The position numbers and the translations under genes are program-made. A DNA stretch of 64,000 nucleotides. It comes from Candidatus Pedobacter colombiensis (GTDB lineage: Bacteria; Bacteroidota; Bacteroidia; Sphingobacteriales; Sphingobacteriaceae). The stretch covers positions 1,860,001 through 1,924,000 of the forward strand of contig CP119313.1 in the NCBI GenBank assembly GCA_029202485.1, written 5' to 3'. Below the pieces are notes generated by a model that was given only the letters and a program-made list of their open reading frames with translations, had not been told where the DNA came from and searched no databases. This document shows, piece by piece, positions 1 through 9,377 of the stretch (position 1 is the first letter of the stretch; every line of letters begins with the position of its first letter).

Positions 1-1
1 T

Positions 2-220
2 GGGCCAGATCAAGATGTTAATCTCAATGTTTTTAGAGTTGACTCTCCTATGAAAGGGAAGTATTCGTCAAAAGATGAAAAATTGTTATCCTTTCAGCTC
101 ATTAGTCTGGATGCTGTAAATATGCTATTAACCGTAAGAGAATGTTTATGGAATACGGAGCCTTTAAACCCATCGAAATCGACGACTTTTGGTAATATGA
201 TAACGATCAGTTTAAGGTGA
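2..220 (+). CDS. C-terminal fragment of an unidentified protein
   Basis: An open frame runs from the window edge to a TGA at 218-220 and gives the last 72 residues of a protein whose start lies outside the window. The tail is mixed polar and hydrophobic and ends in ...NMITISLR. I recognise no family. It is called coding because the frame stays open to a stop just before a plausible intergenic region, but at this length that is weak support. Confidence 0.4.
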   Translation, partial: GPDQDVNLNVFRVDSPMKGKYSSKDEKLLSFQLISLDAVNMLLTVRECLWNTEPLNPSKSTTFGNMITISLR

Positions 221-447
221 GTTTTCAACTAAAGGTAATTTATTTTACTATTAGTTATTGGATTTTAATCAGACGCTGAACGACTTAATCCGTAGAGTGT
301 CCGTTCAATGTCCGTTCATATGCCGCCCAATTAATGGAACCTATAAGGTATGTAAACGTTAACTATTAGGAAATTTGGAGGCAAAATATCATAAAATGAA
401 ACAATTGTTTCGATGGATTTGTAGTTGAGGTGAAGTCTGCGTAAAAT
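221..447. other. Intergenic region with an 11-bp-spaced direct repeat
   Basis: No gene is seen here. The sequence TGTCCGTTCA occurs twice, at 298-307 and 309-318, one helical turn apart, which is a spacing often used by regulators that bind direct repeats. No convincing TTG/TAnnTTTG promoter was found before the ATPase gene. Confidence 0.35.
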
Positions 448-2835
448 ATGAATAGTCAAAAAGATCCAAATGAAGACAAATCCATTGCTGATGTTTTAAC
501 CGAATTTAAAGTGCAGACGGATAGTGGATTAACCAATTCTGAGGTACATGAGCGTCAAAAGACTTACGGGTTAAATGAAGTACCGGAGGAAAAGCCATCC
601 ATGTTGCTGGTGTTTCTTAAACATTTTTTGGGGCTTACCCCGTTTATGTTGGAATTCACCATTGTTGTGTCTTTTTTGCTTCGTAAATATATAGATGTAT
701 ACCTGATTAGTGGCTTAATGCTGTTTAATGCCATTGTTAGTTTTATTCAGGAACGCAAGGCTACAAAAACGGTAGCTGCCTTAAAAGGAAGCCTGCAAGT
801 AGCTATACGTGTTCTAAGAAATAAAAAATGGCAACAAATTAAAGGAAACCAAATTGTGCCCGGAGATATTGTACGTTTTCGTACCGGTGATCTGATCGTT
901 GCTGATGCTAAACTGATTGATGGCGAAACAGGTGTAGATCAATCGGCCTTAACAGGAGAATCAAAGCTGAACAATAAAAAAAATGGCGATGTATTATATG
1001 CAGGCTCCATCATTAAGAACGGGGAGTGTACGGCAGTGATCGTCGCTACAGGAATTAAGACATTCTTTGGTAAAACTGCTGAGTTAGTTCAAAAAGCTAA
1101 ACCACGGCTACATATGGATGATGTAGTAGCCAATGTGGTAAAAATACTCATTATTATAGTGCTGGTATTCCTGACCATGACGGTTGTGGTTTCATTGATG
1201 CGAGGAGAAACTTTCTTGTCAATTCTGCCTCTTTTACTCATTTTATTAATTTCGGCAGTCCCCGTGGCGCTACCAGCTATGTTTACAGTTAGTATGGCAA
1301 AGGGTTCACAAGAACTGGCGGCTGTGGGGGTATTGGTGAGTCGCTTAAGTGCTACAGAGGATGCGGCCACCATGACTACTTTATGCATTGATAAAACAGG
1401 TACGCTTACTGAGAATAGATTATCAGTCCAGGAGGTCATAGCTGCCAGGGGTTTTACAGTTACCGAAGTTCTTCAATATGCTGTATTGGCTTCGGTAACC
1501 GCTAATAATGATCCAATTGACATGGCTTTTATTCAAAAGGCCTTTACAGAGCATATAGATATGCAGGACTATAAGCAGGTTTCATTTGTACCCTTTACGG
1601 CTGCAGCTAAAAGAACCGAGGCCGTTGTTCAAAAGGACAGCGAACAATTCACTGTGTTAAAGGGAGCATATGATACACTTATGGAATTGTGTAGACATAA
1701 GACATCAGAATTAGATAAAACGGTAGAAATATGGGCGGGCAAAGGTTTCAAAACAATGGCAGTAGCTGTAAAACATAAGAATACCATTAAAATGGTGGGT
1801 ATTGCTGCGCTTATAGATCCGCCTTTACCTGATGCGGCAGAAATGATTGCCAAAATAAAAGAGTTAGGAGTAAAGGTAAAAATGCTGACAGGTGATGCAT
1901 TACCTATAGCAAAAGAGATTGCCATAGAAGTTGGTGTAGGTCGCGACATCGTTTCAGCACGTCTGCTCAGAAACAAGTCTAACGCAGATTCCAATCCCCA
2001 AATGAGGATTGGGCATGATGGCTTTGCAGAGGTTTTACCGGAAGACAAATTTAACATCGTAAGCGTTTTACAACAACGCCATGAAATAACCGGTATGACG
2101 GGCGACGGGGTTAATGATGCCCCTGCATTAAAGCAAGCCGAAGTGGGGATTGCGGTCAAATCAGCAACAGATGTTGCTAAGCAGGCGGCAAGTGTAATCT
2201 TATTAAAAGAAGGATTGGAAAGTATCATCAGTTTGATTACTGTTGGCCGTACCATTCATCATCGCATAACAAATTGGGTGGTAAGTAAAATCTCCAAAAC
2301 ATTGTTTACAGTCATATTTGTATGCTCTGCATACCTCATAACTGGACAATTTATTGTAGATGCCATGGACATGATTATGCTGTTATTTCTTTTGGATTTT
2401 GTGGCTTTAACATTATCTACAGATCGGGTCAATTGGTCCCAAAAGCCGGAAAGTTGGGCATTAAAGCCACTTGCTAAAAAAGGTTTCGTGTTGGGTTTAC
2501 TATGCACAGCAGAAGCACTTTTATGGTTGTTTATTGGGGAAAAATATTTAGGAATTACCCAGATTGACCAGCTCCATTCCTTTGGCTTCGCGATTCTTTT
2601 TTTTACCGGCATTTTTAATATTGTGATTGTACGAACAAAAAAGAGGTTTTATCAGCAGGGGATAGGCAGCATATTACTTTTCGCAATAATAGCTGATATT
2701 ATTTTGGTGCTCCTTATGTTAACAATGAACATACCTGGGTTTGCAGTGTTGTCGGATGTTGTAACTGCCAGTACTCTCCTTTATTTTCTGATTTGCGGAT
2801 TGGTTATAAATGACTGGGTTAAAAGTAAATCTTAA
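448..2835 (+). CDS. Plasma-membrane proton-efflux type P-type ATPase (P3A-like)
   Basis: This is a cation-pumping ATPase of the inner membrane, 795 aa. Visible motifs are TGES at 169-172 (actuator), the phosphorylated Asp315 in CIDKTGTLTEN, and GDGVND at 552-557 in the nucleotide/phosphorylation domain. Membrane helices flank the actuator and a cluster of them closes the C-terminus. There is no N-terminal metal-binding domain or CPx motif, and the overall pattern matches the P3A H+-ATPases (TIGR01647 type) rather than heavy-metal pumps. Proton specificity is inferred from family. It leads a run of same-strand genes (CHAD, phosphoribosyltransferase, alcohol dehydrogenase) that may be co-regulated. 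Confidence 0.88.
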   Translation: MNSQKDPNEDKSIADVLTEFKVQTDSGLTNSEVHERQKTYGLNEVPEEKPSMLLVFLKHFLGLTPFMLEFTIVVSFLLRKYIDVYLISGLMLFNAIVSFIQERKATKTVAALKGSLQVAIRVLRNKKWQQIKGNQIVPGDIVRFRTGDLIVADAKLIDGETGVDQSALTGESKLNNKKNGDVLYAGSIIKNGECTAVIVATGIKTFFGKTAELVQKAKPRLHMDDVVANVVKILIIIVLVFLTMTVVVSLMRGETFLSILPLLLILLISAVPVALPAMFTVSMAKGSQELAAVGVLVSRLSATEDAATMTTLCIDKTGTLTENRLSVQEVIAARGFTVTEVLQYAVLASVTANNDPIDMAFIQKAFTEHIDMQDYKQVSFVPFTAAAKRTEAVVQKDSEQFTVLKGAYDTLMELCRHKTSELDKTVEIWAGKGFKTMAVAVKHKNTIKMVGIAALIDPPLPDAAEMIAKIKELGVKVKMLTGDALPIAKEIAIEVGVGRDIVSARLLRNKSNADSNPQMRIGHDGFAEVLPEDKFNIVSVLQQRHEITGMTGDGVNDAPALKQAEVGIAVKSATDVAKQAASVILLKEGLESIISLITVGRTIHHRITNWVVSKISKTLFTVIFVCSAYLITGQFIVDAMDMIMLLFLLDFVALTLSTDRVNWSQKPESWALKPLAKKGFVLGLLCTAEALLWLFIGEKYLGITQIDQLHSFGFAILFFTGIFNIVIVRTKKRFYQQGIGSILLFAIIADIILVLLMLTMNIPGFAVLSDVVTASTLLYFLICGLVINDWVKSKS

Positions 2836-2901
2836 GCATAATTTTTGCTGCTTTAAAATTGCTTTCCTGGTCGTCGTACAAATGGCAATTAATTTTAAAA
2901 C

Positions 2902-3696
2902 ATGAAAAGGAAGAGAGTGAAATGGTATCTGGAAAAAAGAATGGCATATATTGAAAAATATGCTAAGCTCATTCTGGCTGGTGGAGACAAAGAAGCTATA
3001 CATCAGTTACGGATAGGATTCAAGAAACTAAGAGCTTTTTTGCGTTTGGCCGGATTGAAATCCTCAGCAGAAAAAAGGCCAATGATTCCTTCCGAATTAA
3101 AGCAGATTTATAGGTACACCGGAAAGGTTCGGGATTTGCAACTCTATTATCACAATATCTTTCCGTTTTATCATAAAGCAGACAGCTATCCTCATCAGGT
3201 ATTACATCAAATAGCCGTAGCGAAAGGCACGCTCCTTACAGTCTTAAAAGATTTTCGTTTTTACAAAGCCACAAAACGGATGAAAAAGAAAGCGCCGGAT
3301 GGGGTGTCGAAAAGGATACTGGATAAGTTTATTCAAAAAAAAACTGTGGCTATTGGTAAATTGACAGGAGGAAACATTCAGAATGGCCGCTTACATGTGT
3401 TAAAAAAATACCTGAAAGATGTATCATATACCCTTAAAGTATTTCATACCAGGGCTCGCAAGTATTTTCCGATTGCCGGTAAAGTGAATAGGCACGAATT
3501 GGATGAATTAAGTAATATTTTAAATGAATATCTGGATTGTGTTGTTGGGTTAACGCTATTAAATGAAGCTTTATCTGGCGATTTATCAGCAGATGACGCG
3601 GATATTCTAAAGAAGATAAAGAAAGAGTGGATCATTAAGAAAGCCCGGACACGTCGTCTTGCCATGGTGATGCTACCGGGAATTTTGCAAAACTAA
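2902..3696 (+). CDS. CHAD domain-containing protein
   Basis: A 264-aa, strongly basic, alpha-helical protein with the CHAD signature near its start: His34 and Arg37 in HQLRI, then a Lys/Arg cluster at 41-48. CHAD domains are known to bind inorganic polyphosphate through conserved His/Arg/Lys residues; several CHAD proteins localise to polyP granules. No signal peptide is seen, so it is probably cytoplasmic. It starts 66 bp after the ATPase and ends 15 bp before the phosphoribosyltransferase, suggesting one transcription unit. A role in phosphate or polyP stress physiology is inference. Confidence 0.85.
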   Translation: MKRKRVKWYLEKRMAYIEKYAKLILAGGDKEAIHQLRIGFKKLRAFLRLAGLKSSAEKRPMIPSELKQIYRYTGKVRDLQLYYHNIFPFYHKADSYPHQVLHQIAVAKGTLLTVLKDFRFYKATKRMKKKAPDGVSKRILDKFIQKKTVAIGKLTGGNIQNGRLHVLKKYLKDVSYTLKVFHTRARKYFPIAGKVNRHELDELSNILNEYLDCVVGLTLLNEALSGDLSADDADILKKIKKEWIIKKARTRRLAMVMLPGILQN

Positions 3697-3711
3697 AGGA
3701 AAAACATACAT

Positions 3712-4356
3712 ATGGGAACTCAACATTTTTTTGAAGACAGGGGGCAGGCCGGAAGATTCCTTGCTGATGAGCTCCTGAGCTATAAAGATGAGCCTGGTAT
3801 TATATTGGCAATACCCAGAGGAGGAATACCGATAGCTTATGAAGTCGCAAAAAAACTGAATTTTCCTGTTGAAATTCTTTTGATAAAGAAAATTGGTCAT
3901 CCTTTAAATAAAGAGTATGCTATTGGAACAGCTAGCCTTAATGATTATTACATTATACCGGTATTGGATGTATCTTCAGCATACATTAAGAACGAACTTA
4001 AATCAATACGTACCACACTCGAACATATGCAGGATTTATTTCTTGGAAGCAAGCAACCAACTGATCTTAAAGGTAAAACTGTGATTCTGATTGATGATGG
4101 TATGGCCACCGGGCATACCATTTTGGGTACAGTTAATATTATAAAAAAGAGTAACCCCGGAAAGATAATTGTGGCAATTCCCGTTGCTTCAATAGATGCA
4201 GTTGAGAAACTATCAAAGAAAGTAGATAAAGTGGTCGCTTTAATCGTACCAGAAGAATTTGGTGCAGTGGGTGCTTTTTATGAAAACTTTGATCAGGTTA
4301 GTGAAAATGATGTTCAGGTTTATCTTAATAAGCTGAGGGTATGTCATCTTTATTAG
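3712..4356 (+). CDS. Phosphoribosyltransferase family protein
   Basis: A 214-aa type I PRTase-fold protein. The PRPP-binding loop is visible as Asp128-Asp129 followed by Gly130-Met-Ala-Thr133-Gly134 after a hydrophobic strand. The N-terminal part contains PRGG and a LIKKIGHP segment typical of the stand-alone predicted phosphoribosyltransferases found beside stress genes in many bacteria. The substrate cannot be read from the sequence; it is not an obvious Hpt, Apt, Upp or PyrE. Its 3' end overlaps the next gene by 16 bp, which supports translational coupling. Confidence 0.85.
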   Translation: MGTQHFFEDRGQAGRFLADELLSYKDEPGIILAIPRGGIPIAYEVAKKLNFPVEILLIKKIGHPLNKEYAIGTASLNDYYIIPVLDVSSAYIKNELKSIRTTLEHMQDLFLGSKQPTDLKGKTVILIDDGMATGHTILGTVNIIKKSNPGKIIVAIPVASIDAVEKLSKKVDKVVALIVPEEFGAVGAFYENFDQVSENDVQVYLNKLRVCHLY

Positions 4357-5369
4357 AAAGTTATATCGAATTACCACATCAAATGTGGGCAATGGTGCTG
4401 GAACATCAAGGCGAGCCGCTTTTGTACAAACAGATACCTGTTCCCGAACCTTTAGAAGGAGAGGTATTGATTAAAGTGTTGGCCTGTGGTGTTTGCCGGA
4501 CTGATTTGCATATTGTAGATGGAGATCTCGATCAGCCAAAACTTCAGTTGGTTCCTGGTCATGAAGTTATCGGGGAAATAGTGCAGCTGGGCAAGCACAG
4601 CATAAAATATAAGTTAGGAGATATTGTGGGCACAGGCTGGCTTGGGTATACTTGCGGAAAATGCAAATATTGCAATATGGGAAAGGAGAATCTTTGTGAA
4701 TATGCAAAATTCACAGGATATACGTTGGATGGAGGCTATGCAGAATATATGGTTGCGGGGGAGCAATTTTGCTACATGCTTTCGGGGGGATTAAGTGATT
4801 TCTCTAAGGCGCCTTTGCTTTGTGCGGGTATAATTGGCTATCGGTGCTACAGTATGATTCCGGAAAATGCTAAAGCTATAGGTTTTTATGGCTTTGGCGC
4901 TGCGGCTCATATTCTTATTCAGGTAGCCAGGCATCAGTTAAAAGATGTCTATGCTTTTACTCGTGATGGAGACCAGGTTACACAGGAATTTGCAAAAAAA
5001 ACAGGGGCAACATGGGCAGGTGGGTCAAAGGAATTTTCGCCGGTAAAATTGGATGCGGCAATTATTTTTGCTCCTGTTGGCGAACTGATTCCACAGGCTT
5101 TAAGGAATTTGGATAAAGGGGGAACTTTAATATGCGGTGGTATTCATATGAGCGATATCCCTTCTTTTCCATATGAAATTTTATGGGAAGAACGGAGTAT
5201 ACAATCTGTAGCAAACCTTACAAGACAAGATGCAGAAGTCTTTCTGAAGTTGGCAGCTGAAATAGACATTACCACAGAAACAAAATTATATCCACTTTCG
5301 GAGGCCAATCAGGCATTGATTGATTTGAGGGGAGGAAAAATACAAGGAGCGGCAGTTTTGGTGATCTGA
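4341..5369 (+). CDS. Zinc-dependent alcohol dehydrogenase
   Basis: A 342-aa medium-chain dehydrogenase/reductase. The catalytic zinc site is Cys52 (followed by Thr54-Asp55) with His74-Glu75. The structural zinc site is the four-Cys lobe Cys105, Cys108, Cys111 and Cys119. A Rossmann glycine motif (GFYGFGAAAH) follows around residues 181-190. The pattern resembles the 'zinc-binding alcohol dehydrogenase family' group (TIGR02822-like). The start overlaps the PRTase by 16 bp; an internal ATG at residue 15 (4383) is an alternative. It ends 3 bp from the convergent serine hydrolase with no obvious terminator between. Confidence 0.87.
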   Translation: MSSLLESYIELPHQMWAMVLEHQGEPLLYKQIPVPEPLEGEVLIKVLACGVCRTDLHIVDGDLDQPKLQLVPGHEVIGEIVQLGKHSIKYKLGDIVGTGWLGYTCGKCKYCNMGKENLCEYAKFTGYTLDGGYAEYMVAGEQFCYMLSGGLSDFSKAPLLCAGIIGYRCYSMIPENAKAIGFYGFGAAAHILIQVARHQLKDVYAFTRDGDQVTQEFAKKTGATWAGGSKEFSPVKLDAAIIFAPVGELIPQALRNLDKGGTLICGGIHMSDIPSFPYEILWEERSIQSVANLTRQDAEVFLKLAAEIDITTETKLYPLSEANQALIDLRGGKIQGAAVLVI

Positions 5370-5372
5370 TCA

Positions 5373-6761
5373 CTAATACGGTTGCTGAAGTAATGTTATC
5401 ATTTTTCTGGCTCCATTATTTGAGGGATCTAATTCCAGCACGCGCTTGTAATTGAGTAAGGCATTAACCTTATCACCTTTATTATAATATGCTTCTGCAA
5501 GGCTGTCGTAAACATTTCCGGATTTCGGGAACAAGGTGATATTGTGTTCGAAAATCAATATTGCATCATCATAGCGCTTTTTATTTAGTAAGGAATACCC
5601 AAGTGTATTGAGCGCTGATTCATCAAAACTGTACTCATTCGAATGCTTCGTTTTCAATTCCTGATATGCCGCTAATAGCTCGGTTCCTGTTGTCTTATCC
5701 GGTTTATCTTCTAATGCATTAATGACCTGTTTTTTAGGCTGCAGGTATGGCTTTCCATCCAGAATAGATTGTATGGCATTGTTGATGTCATAAAGGTTGT
5801 TTTGTTTATTATTGGTCAGCAAAATCACGGTGCGTCCTTGTTTAAAATTGGCTGTAAGCAAAGCCTGGTAATTAAGCGCAGTACCGTCATGTGTATGTGT
5901 AATCATTTGATCTCCGGCTATCTTGCCACCGCCCAAACCGCATTGCTTATTTGGTCCAAATGGTGTCAATAGTACTTTTGTGGAAGCAATGCTAATGAGC
6001 TTGAAATGTTCCAGGTTTTGTTCCCATTTGTAAAAATCATCGAGGGTAACAGCCGTCCAGCCAGATATAGGTGATGCCAGGGGCGAAGGTACTCCGTTAT
6101 TATTATAGGATTTGGCCATGAGAGGGGTGGTATCATTCGGGTCGACTAAAGAGGACGTCATTTTGAGAGGTTTAAGAATTTTTTTAGTGACAAAATCGGC
6201 GAATTTCATCCCAGTTATCTGTTCCACAATCTGTCTTTGTAATAAGATGTTGCTATTGTTATAAGCATATTGGGTACCAGGCTCAAAATCCAGTTTCGCT
6301 ACACTTTTAAGCGAATCCATTGCTGCTGCATCATTCTGAATGTCTTTCCATTTCAAATTAGGGAGGCCACTGGCATATTGCAGTAAATTTTTAATACTGA
6401 TCGTTTGTGCCCATTTGGGTAGCTTTGTTAAGTATTTAGATATTTTATCATCTATGTTCAGCTTACCCTGCTCTTTCAGCGTCATGATAGCGATCGCATT
6501 AAATTCTTTGGCAATAGAACCGATATGAAACCGGTATTGATCTGTAAGCAAAGTTTGTTTGGAAGCATCGGTATAACCAATGGCTTTGCGATATATTGGT
6601 CCACCTTGTTCTATGATGAGCACATTGCCATTAAACAGCCCAAGCTGGTTTGAACGGGTAATCAAAGAATCGATAAGGATTTGTTTGGTCTGAGCTTTGG
6701 CAAGGCCTGTGCCACATAAGAGCGCTGCAACGAGAAGAAGTTTTTTATAGACGATCTGCAT
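5373..6761 (-). CDS. Secreted serine hydrolase (class C beta-lactamase fold) with C-terminal TPRs
   Basis: A 462-aa protein with a signal peptide ending near AKAQ (residues 21-24). The penicillin-binding/beta-lactamase-like fold is shown by the SxxK motif Ser82-Ile-Ala-Lys85, the Tyr167-Asn168-Asn169 motif, and an HDG triad in place of the KTG box. The last ~110 residues form tetratricopeptide-like helices (YNKGDKVNALLNYKRVLELDPSN type). The family covers esterases, D-aminopeptidases and penicillin-binding proteins; the substrate cannot be assigned. It is transcribed alone on the minus strand, convergent with the alcohol dehydrogenase. Confidence 0.85.
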   Translation of the reverse strand: MQIVYKKLLLVAALLCGTGLAKAQTKQILIDSLITRSNQLGLFNGNVLIIEQGGPIYRKAIGYTDASKQTLLTDQYRFHIGSIAKEFNAIAIMTLKEQGKLNIDDKISKYLTKLPKWAQTISIKNLLQYASGLPNLKWKDIQNDAAAMDSLKSVAKLDFEPGTQYAYNNSNILLQRQIVEQITGMKFADFVTKKILKPLKMTSSLVDPNDTTPLMAKSYNNNGVPSPLASPISGWTAVTLDDFYKWEQNLEHFKLISIASTKVLLTPFGPNKQCGLGGGKIAGDQMITHTHDGTALNYQALLTANFKQGRTVILLTNNKQNNLYDINNAIQSILDGKPYLQPKKQVINALEDKPDKTTGTELLAAYQELKTKHSNEYSFDESALNTLGYSLLNKKRYDDAILIFEHNITLFPKSGNVYDSLAEAYYNKGDKVNALLNYKRVLELDPSNNGARKMITLLQQPY

Positions 6762-6938
6762 ATTCCCAGGTATTTTATAGAACAGACGGATTTTTTACTG
6801 TTTTGTTACAAAAACACAGCTTCTTTCAATGTTTTAGAATTTAACTTAATCATAATATCGAGCCTTCGTTTTTTTTAATCTTGATGTTTAATATTGGTCC
6901 TTTTTAAACACATATCAAATTACTTTATTAACAGGAAG

Positions 6939-9377
6939 ATGAAAAGATTAGTAGTTCTATTTTTTATATATTTTATTGGCTTCGGACAAGTCTTTGCACA
7001 GTGGCCTGGGAAGCTGGATCAAAGTAATCAGGTACTGTTACCTAACGGATGGAAACTAAGTCCGGCGGGACGTTCTATTCCATTGGGAGATTTGCCTCTG
7101 AACATGCAGTTAAGTGCATCAGGGAACCTTTTGGCAGTCACCAATAACGGGCAGAGTACTCAGACGCTACAGCTGGTAGACCCAAAAACAGAACGGGTGA
7201 TTGATGAAAAAATACTTGGGAAATCCTGGTACGGGCTTGCGTTTAGCAAAGATGAGCGACATTTATACGTTTCTGGTGGGAATGACAATTGGATTCTTGA
7301 TTTTCAGTTGAAAAATGGTATGCTGGGGGCATGCGATACGATCACATTAGGACCAGTTTGGCCTAAAGGGAAAATCTGTCCGGCTGGTATTGCAATAAAC
7401 GAAGCGAATAGCAGGTTGTATACCGTAACGAAAGAAGACAGTACGCTTTATATCATCAATCCTTCGAATAAGAAGATCCTTAGTAAAGTTCAGTTGCCTG
7501 CAATAGCTTATAGCTGTGCACTTTCGGCTGATGAGCGTAAGCTTTATGTTAGCCTATGGGGCGGTAAGCGGGTTGCAGTAGTTAATCTTGCAGAAGAAAA
7601 GATAATGAAGCTTATTCCCGTTGGTGATCATCCAAATGAGCTGTTGCTCAATAAAAAAGGAACTATTCTTTTTGTAGCCAATGCCAACGACAACACTGTC
7701 TCTGTCATCAATACCGGAACAGGCAAAGTGATCGAAACCATTGCTACTACACTATACGCGACTCAACTGACCGGATCTACGACCAATGGATTGGCGCTGA
7801 GCAAAAATGAAAAAACACTGTACATTGCCAATGCTGACAATAATTGTCTGGCGGTGTTTGATGTTAGTCAACCCGGCAGCAGTTTAAGCCAGGGATTTAT
7901 TCCTGTAGGGTGGTATCCCACAAGTGTTAAGACTTTAGGCGCAAAAATATTGGTAAGTAATGGAAAAGGAAACACCTCTTTACCGAACCCTAAGGGCCCA
8001 CAGCCTATAGCTAAAGCGGATAACAGTGGTTACCAAATGGGGAGTACAGCCAATAGCAGGCTACAATACATTGCCGGATTGTTCAAAGGCACCTTGTCAT
8101 TCATCGCATCACCTAAACCGGAACAGCTGAAATTGTATACCAAACAGGTTTACGCCAATACCCCCTTTAGCAATAAAAGAACTGAACTGGCCGATGGGGA
8201 AGCTGGTAATCCCATTCCCCGCAGAATGGGTGAAAAGTCGCCGATAAAACATGTGTTCTATATAATTAAGGAAAACCGTACATACGATCAGGTGTTGAGT
8301 GATATTCCTAAAGGTAATGGCGACTCTTCTTTATGTTTATTTGGTAGAAGGATTACTCCAAACCAACATGCGCTTGCTGAAGATTATGTATTGCTGGATA
8401 ATTTTTATGTGGATGCCGAAGTGAGTGCGGATGGTCATAACTGGAGTATGGCGGCCTATGCTACAGATGTTGTAGAAAAAACCTGGCCAACGAGTTATGG
8501 TGCCCGTGGTGGTTCAACTACTTTTGAAGGAGGCCGTCCGGTTACTTATCCTAAAGGTGGCTTTATATGGGATTACTGTAAGCGTGCCGGTGTCTCTTAC
8601 CGGAGCTATGGGGAGTTTGGTGATTATGATAAAGCAAACATCAAGTCGTTACAAGGGCATATGTGCCCTAATTCACCTGGATTTGATATGGATATTACAG
8701 ATCAGGTTAGGGCAGATGCATGGCAACAGGATTTTGATTCACTGATGACTGTTGGGGCGGTTCCTCAGTTTAGTACTTTGCGGATATCAAACGACCATAC
8801 CAGTGGTCAAAAGAAGGGGAAGATCTCTCCACAGGCTGCTGTAGCTGATAACGACCTGGCTGTAGGCCGTATCATTGAGCATTTGTCAAACAGTCCAATC
8901 TGGAAGGAATCTGTCGTTTTTATTTTAGAAGATGATGCACAAAACGGGCCTGATCATGTAGATGCGCATCGATCTCCGGCATATGTGATTGGCCCATATG
9001 TAAAGCGAAATGTGGCAGTGCATACCATGTATTCCACTTCAGGATTCCTTAGAACCATGGAACTAATCTTAGGGTTGCCTCCAATGAGCCAGTACGATGC
9101 TGCTGCGGTTCCTCTTTTTGAATGCTTCACGAGTAAGCCTGATTTTACTCCGTATGTATTGAAACAACCGTTAATCAATCTTGATACGCGAAATGTTGCC
9201 GTTAATGAGAGCAGTAGGCGTTCTGAACTGTTTAGCTTTGCGAAAGAAGACAGCGCACCGGATTTGGATCTCAATGAAGTAATCTGGAAATCTGTTAAGG
9301 GGGAAGACAGTATAATGCCCGCCCCTAAGCGAAGTGCATTCGTGATCCTGGAAAAGAAAAAGAAGGATGACGACTAG
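6939..9377 (+). CDS. Secreted bifunctional YncE-like propeller / phosphoesterase
   Basis: An 812-aa exported protein. The ATG at 6939 is preferred because it begins a clean signal peptide (MKRLVVLFFIYF, cleavage after VFAQ); an upstream TTG at 6894 would put 15 odd residues in front. Residues ~30-370 are repeating beta-propeller blades of the YncE/YVTN type (LYVS, LFVANANDNTVSVINTGTGKV, LYIANADNN). Residues ~430-780 match the PF04185 phosphoesterase family of the alkaline-phosphatase superfamily: IKENRTYDQ near the start, DGHNWSMAAYATD, and the metal-binding DDAQNGPDHVDAHR. It probably hydrolyses a phosphoester or related bond in the periplasm; the substrate is unknown. Confidence 0.82.
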   Translation: MKRLVVLFFIYFIGFGQVFAQWPGKLDQSNQVLLPNGWKLSPAGRSIPLGDLPLNMQLSASGNLLAVTNNGQSTQTLQLVDPKTERVIDEKILGKSWYGLAFSKDERHLYVSGGNDNWILDFQLKNGMLGACDTITLGPVWPKGKICPAGIAINEANSRLYTVTKEDSTLYIINPSNKKILSKVQLPAIAYSCALSADERKLYVSLWGGKRVAVVNLAEEKIMKLIPVGDHPNELLLNKKGTILFVANANDNTVSVINTGTGKVIETIATTLYATQLTGSTTNGLALSKNEKTLYIANADNNCLAVFDVSQPGSSLSQGFIPVGWYPTSVKTLGAKILVSNGKGNTSLPNPKGPQPIAKADNSGYQMGSTANSRLQYIAGLFKGTLSFIASPKPEQLKLYTKQVYANTPFSNKRTELADGEAGNPIPRRMGEKSPIKHVFYIIKENRTYDQVLSDIPKGNGDSSLCLFGRRITPNQHALAEDYVLLDNFYVDAEVSADGHNWSMAAYATDVVEKTWPTSYGARGGSTTFEGGRPVTYPKGGFIWDYCKRAGVSYRSYGEFGDYDKANIKSLQGHMCPNSPGFDMDITDQVRADAWQQDFDSLMTVGAVPQFSTLRISNDHTSGQKKGKISPQAAVADNDLAVGRIIEHLSNSPIWKESVVFILEDDAQNGPDHVDAHRSPAYVIGPYVKRNVAVHTMYSTSGFLRTMELILGLPPMSQYDAAAVPLFECFTSKPDFTPYVLKQPLINLDTRNVAVNESSRRSELFSFAKEDSAPDLDLNEVIWKSVKGEDSIMPAPKRSAFVILEKKKKDDD

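Noticed and set aside
1629..2255. 208-aa minus-strand ORF inside the P-type ATPase gene
   Set aside because: It lies entirely antisense to clear ATPase motifs, has no recognisable domain and is a reading-frame shadow.
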